Assembly (NCBI GenBank): GCA_965555375.1
Contig: CBEWDL010000085.1
Location: 1 to 14,265 of the forward strand
Length of the DNA stretch: 14,265 nucleotides
Source of the DNA: CBDVBL01 sp965555375
GTDB lineage: Bacteria; Zixibacteria; MSB-5A5; UBA10806
Reading direction: 5' to 3'
Shown: piece by piece, positions 7,481-14,071 of the stretch
Layout: every line of letters starts with the position of its first letter
How positions within the stretch are numbered: position 1 is the stretch's first letter
Notes under the pieces: generated by a model
Databases searched by the model: none
Told to the model about the DNA's origin: nothing
The model's input: only the letters and a program-made list of their open reading frames with translations
Translations under genes and position numbers: made by a program

Positions 7481-9538
7481 TTATCCTTTAAAAAGCGGAG
7501 CCAGGACGAGGGAAACGATGGCCATGAGCTTGATCAGGATATTCATGGACGGCCCGGAGGTATCCTTAAAGGGATCTCCCACCGTGTCGCCGACTACCGC
7601 GGCCTTATGGGCATCGGAGCCCTTGCCGCCGTGTGCTCCACCCTCGATAAATTTCTTGGCATTGTCCCAGGCGCCGCCGCCATTGGCCATCATGAGCGCC
7701 AGCATAACCCCCGAAGTGGTGGCGCCCGCTAAAAATCCGCCCAGCGCCTGCTTGCCAAGCAAGGAGCCAATAACCACTGGCACGAAGATCGCAATCAAAC
7801 CGGGGGCAATCATCTCCTTAAGCGCTGCGGTAGCGGCTATGGAAACACATCTATCGGAATCGGGTTTGGCCGTACCTTCCATCAGTCCTGTAATCTCCCT
7901 AAACTGCCGGCGGACCTCCTGGACCATTTTAAACGCCGCTCGTCCCACAGCCGACATCGTTAATGCGGCTATCAGAAACGGCAGGGCGCCTCCGATCAGG
8001 ACCCCGATTATCACATCGGAACTGACCAGGTTGATACCGCTCTCATCCAGACCAACAGCCGAGGTATACGCAGAGAACAACGCCAGCGCCGTCAATGCGG
8101 CCGAACCGATGGCGAATCCTTTGCCTATGGCGGCAGTGGTATTTCCGAGCGAATCGAGTTTATCTGTTATCTTGCGTACATCCGGACCCAGGCCTGCCAT
8201 TTCAGATATTCCGCCGGCGTTGTCCGCCACAGGACCGTAGGCATCCACCGACATGGTGACTCCGATAGTGGCCAGCATGCCCACCGCGGCTATGCCGATC
8301 CCGTAAAGGCCTGCCAGCTCGTAACCTACAAAGATGCCGATGCATATTACCAACAGAGGCGCCATTACCGACTCCATTCCCACCGCCAGGCCGGTGATAA
8401 TATTGGTCGCCGCTCCTGTTTCCGATGCTTTAGCGATTTTCCTTATCGGAGAGCCGGAGGTGTAATACTCGGTAAGAAGCCCCAGTGCGATACCGGCCAT
8501 AGATCCGGACAGCACCGCCCAGAAGACCTTATTGGAGATCGCCATTTGACGGATAAACAGGTAGGTGACGACAAGCAGGACGATAGCCGCCACGTAGGTA
8601 ACAACCCTCAACACCGTCTGAGGATTCATTTTCGAGAACAGACGGACCGAGAGTATCCCCAGCATGCTGGCGATAATCCCGATCATCGGTATCAAAAGAG
8701 GCAGAACCAGAGCATGCCATCGGGCAGCATCGAGATCGCCGGTGGCCATCCGGCTCAGAGCGCCGCTGCTCATGGTGAGAGCGATCACGATAGAGGCTAC
8801 GATGGAACCGACATACGATTCGAACAGATCGGCGCCCATACCGGCCACATCGCCGACATTATCGCCCACATTATCCGCGATCACAGCCGGGTTGCGGGGA
8901 TCGTCCTCGGGAATTCCGGCTTCGACCTTGCCGACGAGGTCGGCCCCGACATCGGCGGATTTGGTGTAGATGCCACCGCCGACTCTGGCGAATAGGGCAA
9001 TAGAAGACGCTCCCATGGAAAAGCCAGCGATATTTTGAAGCGAGGCCCTAACCGTTTCCCAATTGATCGATGAACCGATCTGGCCTCTGGTGAAAATGAA
9101 AAAGAATATCCCCAGACCCAGCAAACCGAGCGAGGCAACCGACATCCCCATAACCGAACCGCCCGAGAAAGCGATCACCAGAGCCTTACTCTGGCCATGG
9201 CTTCTGGCGGCCTCGGTCGTGCGCACGTTGGCAGCGGTGGCGGCTGTCATCCCGAAGAATCCAGCCAGCATGGAACAGCCGGCGCCAACGAGAAACGCAA
9301 CGGCGGTATTAAAACCGATTGAGCTATTAAGGCCGAGAAATAAAAATACAACGAGAATGAAAAAAATCAGAATGCTGTATTCCTTTTTCAGAAATACCAT
9401 CGCCCCGCGATGAATGACCCTGGAAAGTTCGGTCATCGTTTCGTTGCCGGTCGGCTGCTTCTTGACCGTTAAAAAGATAACGAATGCGAACAGCAAGCCG
9501 GCCGCCCCAAAAATGATCGCCCAGATCCCGTAGCCCAT
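7481..9538 (-). CDS. hppA: Membrane-bound ion-pumping pyrophosphatase, K+-dependent type
   Basis: This 685-aa polytopic inner-membrane enzyme (about 16 helices) hydrolyses pyrophosphate to phosphate and pumps Na+ and/or H+ outward. The family motifs are intact: GGGIYTKSADVGADLVGKVE at 187-206, DDPRNPAVIADNVGDNVGD at 212-230 with the Mg-PPi-binding aspartates, and VVGDTVGDPFKDTSGPS at 648-664. The segment GNTTAAIGKG (465-474) has Ala469 and Gly472 at the positions where K+-independent enzymes have Lys and Thr, so this should be the K+-dependent class. Glu240 in DLFESY is in the place found in Na+-pumping and related enzymes. Residues alone do not settle Na+ versus H+ here. AAAGGAG lies 10 nt before the ATG, and the gene has its own promoter at 9597-9625. 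It is probably monocistronic. Confidence 0.97.
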   Translation of the reverse strand: MGYGIWAIIFGAAGLLFAFVIFLTVKKQPTGNETMTELSRVIHRGAMVFLKKEYSILIFFILVVFLFLGLNSSIGFNTAVAFLVGAGCSMLAGFFGMTAATAANVRTTEAARSHGQSKALVIAFSGGSVMGMSVASLGLLGLGIFFFIFTRGQIGSSINWETVRASLQNIAGFSMGASSIALFARVGGGIYTKSADVGADLVGKVEAGIPEDDPRNPAVIADNVGDNVGDVAGMGADLFESYVGSIVASIVIALTMSSGALSRMATGDLDAARWHALVLPLLIPMIGIIASMLGILSVRLFSKMNPQTVLRVVTYVAAIVLLVVTYLFIRQMAISNKVFWAVLSGSMAGIALGLLTEYYTSGSPIRKIAKASETGAATNIITGLAVGMESVMAPLLVICIGIFVGYELAGLYGIGIAAVGMLATIGVTMSVDAYGPVADNAGGISEMAGLGPDVRKITDKLDSLGNTTAAIGKGFAIGSAALTALALFSAYTSAVGLDESGINLVSSDVIIGVLIGGALPFLIAALTMSAVGRAAFKMVQEVRRQFREITGLMEGTAKPDSDRCVSIAATAALKEMIAPGLIAIFVPVVIGSLLGKQALGGFLAGATTSGVMLALMMANGGGAWDNAKKFIEGGAHGGKGSDAHKAAVVGDTVGDPFKDTSGPSMNILIKLMAIVSLVLAPLFKG

Positions 9539-9596
9539 CTAAAATTTTCTCCTTTTATCTTTCAGATTCACAAACTCCGATACAAACAAGGGGCTA

Positions 9597-9625
9597 AATA
9601 TGTCTTTTATGGCATTTTCAGTCAA
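9597..9625 (-). promoter_or_regulatory. Sigma70-type promoter of hppA
   Basis: On the minus strand a -35 box TTGACT (9625-9620; 5 of 6 to consensus) and a -10 box CATATT (9602-9597; 4 of 6) are separated by exactly 17 nt. Transcription would start near 9590, giving a leader of about 50 nt before the hppA ATG. A perfect TATAAT at 9672-9667 lies further upstream but has no matching -35 box. Confidence 0.58.
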
Positions 9626-9689
9626 GTATAAATTGGCCATCGCCGGATTGATAAATCTGATGCGGTATTATAAACGCACTACGGTACGT

Positions 9690-9732
9690 ATCGGGAAGAT
9701 ATACTCCTCAACCTGAGAGCTCATCTCCCGAT
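9690..9732 (-). repeat. Imperfect inverted repeat in the tonB2-hppA spacer
   Basis: Arms ATCGGGAAGAT (9690-9700) and ATCTCCCGAT (9723-9732) are complementary over ten pairs with one bulged base, around a 22-nt loop. On the minus strand this lies 53 nt after the second tonB stop codon and upstream of the hppA promoter. No T-run follows, so it is not a normal intrinsic terminator. It could be an mRNA 3'-end stabiliser or a protein-binding site. Confidence 0.45.
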
Positions 9733-9784
9733 TTGAACTGCTCAATCCCGAAGCAACGAAGCATCCAACAAGGAATTCGATATG

Positions 9785-10507
9785 TTACTTTAGTCTAAAT
9801 GCTACTTTGTAAGTAATCCAGACCGCCACCGGCTGACCATTGGAAATAGCAGGTTTCCATACCGTCTTCCATGCCGCTTCCACAGCAGCCTGCCGAAGGC
9901 CCTCGTTATCGCTTGATCCTTTAGCAATAACGACACCGCGAACATCTCCCTCCCCATCAACCAGCACTTCCAGCCAAATGTCGCCTTCAATGCCTGCCCG
10001 ACGCTCCAATCTGGGGTAGACGGGCTGAATTGCATTAACGGGTAGAGGCGGTTGGTCGTATGGTATAAACTCGCCTCGGTCGGGCAATACCTTATCGATT
10101 ATCTCTTCGACACTATATTCCAGGGTAAGGCCATCCTCCTCGATCGGGATTTCAGGGATCATTGCTCTTAGCTCATCCTGTGTCGGTATAACCTCTTCTT
10201 CCGGAGCTTCGGAATCCGGAACCGCCACTAATTTGCCGGTTTCCAGCGACCCCAGCGCTCGTGTTGTCTGATCTCTTTGCTGTTGTGGCTCTTGTTTGAC
10301 GGATGGAGGGGGCAAGAGTACCGTTCCGCCGCTAACCGGAGTTTTTTTCATTTTAATCTCAGCACCGATTCCTGCAGGAGCCACTTGAAGAATCACACCT
10401 AACGCCAGCATAAGTATGCATGCCGAAAGCCCGAATCCTAACACCATATTCCTCTGGTACGATGCCTTAAGCTCTACCATAGCGAATAGGGCTGATTTTG
10501 CACTCAT
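9785..10507 (-). CDS. tonB: TonB-family energy transducer, second copy
   Basis: This 240-aa inner-membrane-anchored protein would carry energy from an ExbB/ExbD complex to outer-membrane receptors. A short cytoplasmic N-terminus (VELKASYQRNMVLGFG, 11-26) leads into one helix (about 24-42). A Pro/Gln-rich periplasmic linker follows (about 50-155), then the TonB C-terminal domain (about 157-240) with YPRLERRAGIEGDIWLEVLV, WKTVWKPA and a terminal VAFRLK. It parallels the upstream TonB across its length, including a shared linker motif APEE-x-x-I-x-TQDEL at 101-113. The ATG at 10507 is chosen because AAGGAGG lies 6 nt upstream; an in-frame ATG at 10534 has no site. An intrinsic terminator separates it from the first copy, so it may be expressed independently. 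I found no clear promoter of its own. Confidence 0.9.
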   Translation of the reverse strand: MSAKSALFAMVELKASYQRNMVLGFGLSACILMLALGVILQVAPAGIGAEIKMKKTPVSGGTVLLPPPSVKQEPQQQRDQTTRALGSLETGKLVAVPDSEAPEEEVIPTQDELRAMIPEIPIEEDGLTLEYSVEEIIDKVLPDRGEFIPYDQPPLPVNAIQPVYPRLERRAGIEGDIWLEVLVDGEGDVRGVVIAKGSSDNEGLRQAAVEAAWKTVWKPAISNGQPVAVWITYKVAFRLK

Positions 10508-10513
10508 GACTTG

Positions 10514-10520
10514 CCTCCTT
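10514..10520 (-). promoter_or_regulatory. Ribosome binding site fixing the second tonB start
   Basis: AAGGAGG, a near-perfect Shine-Dalgarno, lies 6 nt before the ATG at 10507. It shows that translation starts there and not at the ATG at 10534, removing nine residues (MKPDRRRQV) from the longest frame. Confidence 0.75.
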
Positions 10521-10574
10521 CTATCTGGTTTCATAATGGATACGGCTCAAAGGGGGTATTTATTCCAAACCAAT

Positions 10575-10609
10575 AAAAAAAGCCTCGCGACTTTTTTCAA
10601 TCGCGAGGC
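10575..10609 (-). terminator. Intrinsic terminator between the two tonB genes
   Basis: On the minus strand GCCTCGCGA (10609-10601) pairs perfectly with TCGCGAGGC (10590-10582) around a 10-nt loop, followed directly by seven Ts (10581-10575). It lies 48 nt after the first tonB stop codon. The run of Ts is only on the minus-strand side, so it acts on the exbB-exbD-exbD-tonB transcript. Confidence 0.88.
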
Positions 10610-10656
10610 GTGCCTTTTACCAGGTTATATTTATCCCCGGTTATGAGGAGCCGGGA

Positions 10657-11385
10657 TCATTCTCTCAGCTTAAAATCTATCTTATAGGTAATCCAGACTG
10701 CTATAGGCTGTCCATTGGCGATGGCAGGTTTCCAGACGGTCTTCTTAGCAGCATCTATGGCCGCTTCCTCGAAACCCGCGTTAGCGCCGGAGTCCTTGAT
10801 GATTATTACATCCCGAACCTTACCCTCTTTATCGACGAGCGCCTTGATCCATACGGACCCCTCGACACCGGCCCTCTGAGCCAGGGCCGGGTACTCCGGC
10901 GTAACCGAGACGACCTGAACCGGCGCCTCCTCGAATGGCACGAATTCGTCCGGCGTCGGAAGCAGTTCGCTAAGGATGTTATCGACATCCACGCCTATCC
11001 CGATATCATCGAGATCCTGAATGGGAGCAGCGGGCGCCATATCCGCCAGTTCATCCTGGGTGGCTATTTCCACTTCTTCCGGTGCTTCCTCGTCGGGCAC
11101 CGGCTCGGGAACGCCCACCGACGGTCGTATCTCTCTTTGAGGTGTAGCAACCTTGACCTGTTCTCGTTGTTTGGAGAGCGATGGGGGCACAATAAGATCC
11201 GCTTTCGATTTGATTACGTATTCAGGAGCGTCGATATGTTTATCGGCCGCTAAAGACATAATCAAAACAACAATTCCTATGATCAGAAGATGTGCCGCGG
11301 CCGAAATTCCGAACCCCAGCACCATATTCTTCTGGTAAGCTCGCTTAAGCTCAAGAGAACCTATTAAAAGCGATCTGGCGTTCAT
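10657..11385 (-). CDS. tonB: TonB-family energy transducer, first copy, in the exb operon
   Basis: This 242-aa TonB protein starts inside the end of the preceding ExbD gene (ATGA, 4-nt overlap), so the two are translationally coupled. The cytoplasmic N-terminus LELKRAYQKNMVLGFG (11-26) precedes a single helix (about 26-46). A periplasmic linker follows (about 47-155), with Pro- and Glu-rich stretches and APEE-x-x-I-x-TQDEL at 101-113. The TonB C-terminal domain (about 158-242) contains YPALAQRAGVEGSVWIKALV, KKTVWKPA and ITYKIDFKL. The linker is shorter than in E. coli-type TonB and lacks long Pro-Lys/Pro-Glu repeats. With the ExbB- and ExbD-type proteins upstream it makes a complete energising complex that would act on TonB-dependent receptors encoded outside this window. 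Confidence 0.93.
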   Translation of the reverse strand: MNARSLLIGSLELKRAYQKNMVLGFGISAAAHLLIIGIVVLIMSLAADKHIDAPEYVIKSKADLIVPPSLSKQREQVKVATPQREIRPSVGVPEPVPDEEAPEEVEIATQDELADMAPAAPIQDLDDIGIGVDVDNILSELLPTPDEFVPFEEAPVQVVSVTPEYPALAQRAGVEGSVWIKALVDKEGKVRDVIIIKDSGANAGFEEAAIDAAKKTVWKPAIANGQPIAVWITYKIDFKLRE

Positions 11386-11984
11386 TCCTCTACCGTCCCC
11401 CCTTCCTTAACAATCCCCAGGACATGTTCGTCCCAGGCGGTCATATCCTGCAGGCTGAATCTGACCGAATAATCCTCCTGCGTTACAGACGGATCCACTT
11501 GCCTGGCCGCGGCCAGCTCCGTGTTTATAGCCCTTTCCACAGCCTGAATTCCGTCTATGATGTCGACCATCATCCCGTATGAAGAAACCTGATCCATCTT
11601 CAGAACCATAACGAGCTTTGATACATTCCTGTTTTTCTCGTTGATTGTTTCGCCGAGTTCCTGGAAGCTGACCTTATCTGGCTGCTTCATATCTGCGCCG
11701 ATCTGATAATAGAGCGAATCGTCCTTATCGACAAATATCTGCAGCAGCTTGGACTCGGCAACCGGCTGCGGCGGCGGTTCTCCCACCTTCGGTTTGGGAG
11801 GCAGGGATATCTCCATCGATAGCGGGGAGGAGAAAACGGTTGTGACCATGTAGAATATCAAAAGCAAAAAAGCGATATCTACCATTGGGGTCAGATCGTT
11901 ACGGATTCTGATCCGTCTTTTCGGTCTTTTCAGGCCGGTCTTTTTCTTCTCCGGCCTTCCCGCGCCGATATCTACTCCGGCCAT
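11382..11984 (-). CDS. exbD: ExbD/TolR-family biopolymer transport protein, second copy
   Basis: This 200-aa protein is longer than typical ExbD (about 140 aa). A basic cytoplasmic N-terminus (about 1-29, rich in Lys and Arg) is followed by the family helix LTPMVDIAFLLLIFYM (31-46), with the essential proton-path aspartate at Asp36. A Pro-rich strand-start region comes next (SLPPKPKVGEPPPQP), then a periplasmic domain at about 80-155. The C-terminal extension of about 45 residues (after AINTELAAARQVDPSV) is not part of ordinary ExbD. It has about the same topology as the neighbouring ExbD but very different periplasmic sequence, suggesting a mixed ExbD dimer. A GAGGTGA site lies 4 nt before the ATG. 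The gene follows the first exbD after 16 nt and overlaps tonB by 4 nt. Confidence 0.92.
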   Translation of the reverse strand: MAGVDIGAGRPEKKKTGLKRPKRRIRIRNDLTPMVDIAFLLLIFYMVTTVFSSPLSMEISLPPKPKVGEPPPQPVAESKLLQIFVDKDDSLYYQIGADMKQPDKVSFQELGETINEKNRNVSKLVMVLKMDQVSSYGMMVDIIDGIQAVERAINTELAAARQVDPSVTQEDYSVRFSLQDMTAWDEHVLGIVKEGGTVEE

Positions 11985-12000
11985 AATATCACCTCACCTC

Positions 12001-12531
12001 TTAACCAGCCGGCTCAGCGGCGCTTGCCAATTGTTGTCTTTTTATTTCAGTCATCAGGGAGAACCGATCGATATTTATATCCTGTAATGCGGTCATAACC
12101 TTCTTAACCGTGCCATATCTTGCTTCCTTGTCCGCCTTTACGATTACGATTGGATTGACCCTCTTGGCCAGGAATCTGGCCTGCACCTTGATGAATTCAG
12201 CAGTTATAGTACGGGCGTCGACATCGACATAATCGCGGATGATGGTGCTGGAGTCTTTCGCTATGAAATTGCCCTCGATCACCGTATCACTCTCAGCGAC
12301 GAAATTGGTGATATATTCCAGAAAGATCTCATCATCCTCGTTTACGGTGATATTGATCAGATCCGTATTCGGCACCTGAAATTGGGAAGTCGATGCTGGA
12401 AGGGAAACATGCTGTTTCTCCGGTGGCTTAAACTGAGTCGTGGCCATATAGAAAATCAAAAGGAGAAAAGCGATATCGACCATTGGAGTCATGTCGATAA
12501 CAATAGAGATTCTCCTTTTCTTGCTGGCCAT
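12001..12531 (-). CDS. exbD: ExbD/TolR-family biopolymer transport protein, first copy
   Basis: This 176-aa ExbD-type protein has a short basic N-terminus (ASKKRRISI) and the family helix MTPMVDIAFLLLIFYMATT (14-32). Asp19 corresponds to the essential ExbD/TolR aspartate. The periplasmic part has the usual IVIVKADKEARYGTVKKVM segment (127-145) and the final FSLMTEIK strand. Between the first strand (about residue 60) and that segment is an extra region of about 30 residues (near 80-110) with many Asp, Thr and Ile, which explains the excess over typical ExbD length. The stop codon of exbB lies 1 nt upstream, and GGAAGG sits 8 nt before the ATG, inside the end of exbB, so coupling is likely. 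It works with ExbB as the ion-driven stator. Confidence 0.92.
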   Translation of the reverse strand: MASKKRRISIVIDMTPMVDIAFLLLIFYMATTQFKPPEKQHVSLPASTSQFQVPNTDLINITVNEDDEIFLEYITNFVAESDTVIEGNFIAKDSSTIIRDYVDVDARTITAEFIKVQARFLAKRVNPIVIVKADKEARYGTVKKVMTALQDINIDRFSLMTEIKRQQLASAAEPAG

Positions 12532-12532
12532 T

Positions 12533-13291
12533 TTACACGCCTTCCTTTTCCTTCAAGAGTTGTATTACCTCGTATGAGGCCTCGTCAATGGTGTAGTTGA
12601 AAGCATCGACCTTGTTTACGAAGAAGTTATAGGCCACAATACCGATAATGGCACTTGATAACCCGCCGGCTGTATTAACCAGTGCCTCGGAAATGCCGAC
12701 AGCCAGCGCTTCGGCGTTAATAACGCCGCCGGTCCTGTGACCGGTGGCCGCGAAGGCCCTGATCATACCGATCGTGGTTCCCAGAAGCCCCACCATAGTG
12801 GCGACCGACGCGATTGTCGAAAGAGCTATCAGGTTTCTCTCCAGAAGCGGAACCTCCAGAGCGTTGGCCTCCTCGAGCGCTCTCTGGGTTTCGGAGATCT
12901 TCTTCTCGAAATTCATCGAGCTATCGTCTTTTACGATGTTGAATCTCTCTATTCCGGCCCTCAGGATGTTGGCAATGGTGCCTCTCTGCTTATCGCAGGC
13001 GGCCAGAGCGCTCTCATAATCATTCGATTGGATAGCCATCACCACGCGCTTGAAGAATGACTGGACGGAGGCTTTCCCTGAAGCCACTCCATACAATGTG
13101 ATGGCTCGCTCGATAATGAACCCAAAAACCAACACCAGAAGTGCGATTAGCACTATGACCAGCGGTCCGCCCTCATAAATTGTGTGCATAATGGTGCCTT
13201 TGGGCTGGGGCTTGAAAATGCCATACCACATACCGAAACCCACGGCGAAAGCCACTATAAAAAGGATCGTGATAAAAATTACCTGGCGCAA
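12533..13291 (-). CDS. exbB: MotA/TolQ/ExbB-family proton channel protein
   Basis: This 252-aa inner-membrane protein forms the pentameric channel around the ExbD helices and converts ion flow into mechanical work on TonB. The family core is clear: helix at about 43-64, a cytoplasmic stretch (about 65-150), then LIALSTIASVATMVGLLGTT (154-173) followed by GMIRAF, and AVGISEALVNTAGGLSSAII (197-216). An extra hydrophobic helix at about 4-24 precedes the core, so there are four predicted helices rather than three. The start is an unusual TTG: AAAAGGAGG lies 8 nt upstream and no ATG occurs before residue 21. It opens the exb operon, 76 nt after the upstream membrane protein gene. TolQ is an alternative name, but the downstream TonB favours ExbB. 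Confidence 0.93.
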   Translation of the reverse strand: MRQVIFITILFIVAFAVGFGMWYGIFKPQPKGTIMHTIYEGGPLVIVLIALLVLVFGFIIERAITLYGVASGKASVQSFFKRVVMAIQSNDYESALAACDKQRGTIANILRAGIERFNIVKDDSSMNFEKKISETQRALEEANALEVPLLERNLIALSTIASVATMVGLLGTTIGMIRAFAATGHRTGGVINAEALAVGISEALVNTAGGLSSAIIGIVAYNFFVNKVDAFNYTIDEASYEVIQLLKEKEGV

Positions 13292-13299
13292 GTTGATTG

Positions 13300-13308
13300 C
13301 CTCCTTTT
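13300..13308 (-). promoter_or_regulatory. Ribosome binding site supporting a TTG start of exbB
   Basis: AAAAGGAGG, a near-perfect Shine-Dalgarno, lies 8 nt before the TTG at 13291. It justifies the rare start codon and keeps the extra N-terminal helix in the protein. The next in-frame ATG encodes residue 21, inside or just after that helix, and has no site of this quality. Confidence 0.75.
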
Positions 13309-13367
13309 CTTATTTCTTTTAAACAACCCTAATTATCCAATTTACAGCTATTTCCTCTGCCACAGCC

Positions 13368-14060
13368 CTATATCCCTCGGGCCTGCGCAAAACCCAGAAT
13401 TAGCCCTACTATATTCAGCCAGAATCCAATCCCGGTCAAGGTGAAAATTGCCAGCAGATTCAGCGTTTCGCCAATCCCGCTGACCCCCAGCGAACCGAAA
13501 GGATGCGGGGCACCGAAGATTAGTATGATAAACAATAATGCGTAAAGAAGGATCGGAATATAGGTGAAACGATTGAACTTTTTGACCGTTTCCAGATATT
13601 TGTCGCCCTTATTTTTGTTTAAAACACCCAGGATATTCAGAACTCCGGCCACGGGACAGCTTATCAGCAAAAGAAAAAAAATGATTATCGTCAATATCAT
13701 AACTATCCCGCCCCAGGCAGCATAGCTGGCGATGAAGGGGAGGTTTAAAAAGTAGGATATCCCTGATCCGGAGATGCCTCTACCTGACGGATCTATCGAA
13801 TAGACCGGCAGGAAAAACGCCAGAATTAAAATCGCACCGCCAATAATCGAGATCGCCTTGTCGACGGCTGTCATCGATTTGATATTCAAAAGGGCCGTAT
13901 CCCGATCCAATACCGAAATCTGGCCATTGCGGGCTTTTACCTGTTTGACAAAACGCTTTTTCTCATCGTCGGATTTCCAGAAATCCTCAACCTTACCGGG
14001 ATAGACGTCAAATCCGAGAAATTTATAAATGGCATCGGAAGCGGGTTTCTTATCCCCCAT
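13368..14060 (-). CDS. Unknown four-helix membrane protein with charged N-terminal domain
   Basis: I do not recognise a family for this 230-aa protein. Residues 1-66 are soluble and charged (for example VEDFWKSDDEKKRFVKQVKA) and probably cytoplasmic. Four hydrophobic segments follow at about 68-88, 114-142, 167-184 and 200-225. A Gly/Ser-rich hydrophilic loop joins the first two (PSGRGISGSG), and a basic loop joins the second and third (NKNKGDKYLETVKKFNR). There is no signal peptide and no catalytic motif. The ATG is supported by GGAGGAG with a 3-nt spacer (or GGAGG with 5 nt). It starts 11 nt after the TPR gene and ends 76 nt before exbB, so it is almost certainly transcribed with the TPR gene and perhaps with the exb genes. 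Function is unknown. Confidence 0.75.
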   Translation of the reverse strand: MGDKKPASDAIYKFLGFDVYPGKVEDFWKSDDEKKRFVKQVKARNGQISVLDRDTALLNIKSMTAVDKAISIIGGAILILAFFLPVYSIDPSGRGISGSGISYFLNLPFIASYAAWGGIVMILTIIIFFLLLISCPVAGVLNILGVLNKNKGDKYLETVKKFNRFTYIPILLYALLFIILIFGAPHPFGSLGVSGIGETLNLLAIFTLTGIGFWLNIVGLILGFAQARGI

Positions 14061-14071
14061 CGTCTCCTCCG

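Noticed and set aside
101..9413. Many plus-strand frames of 60-240 codons lying opposite the minus-strand genes, such as 7518-8240 and 1799-2236
   Set aside because: Each lies antisense to a gene with a clear family, and their translations show no family motifs, signal peptides or good ribosome sites. They arise from codon bias of the real genes.
10633..10657. Stem ATCCCCGG/CCGGGAT right after the first tonB stop codon
   Set aside because: It has a bulge and no following T-run. The strong terminator just downstream explains the end of the transcript.
12001..13291. Reading the channel genes as TolQ-TolR of the Tol-Pal system
   Set aside because: No TolA, TolB or Pal is seen in the window, and a TonB with a standard C-terminal domain is coupled to the second ExbD. 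TolQ/R cannot be fully excluded by sequence alone.
13292..13367. GATAAT as a -10 box for a separate exbB promoter
   Set aside because: No -35-like hexamer occurs at 16-18 nt upstream, so an independent promoter cannot be claimed.
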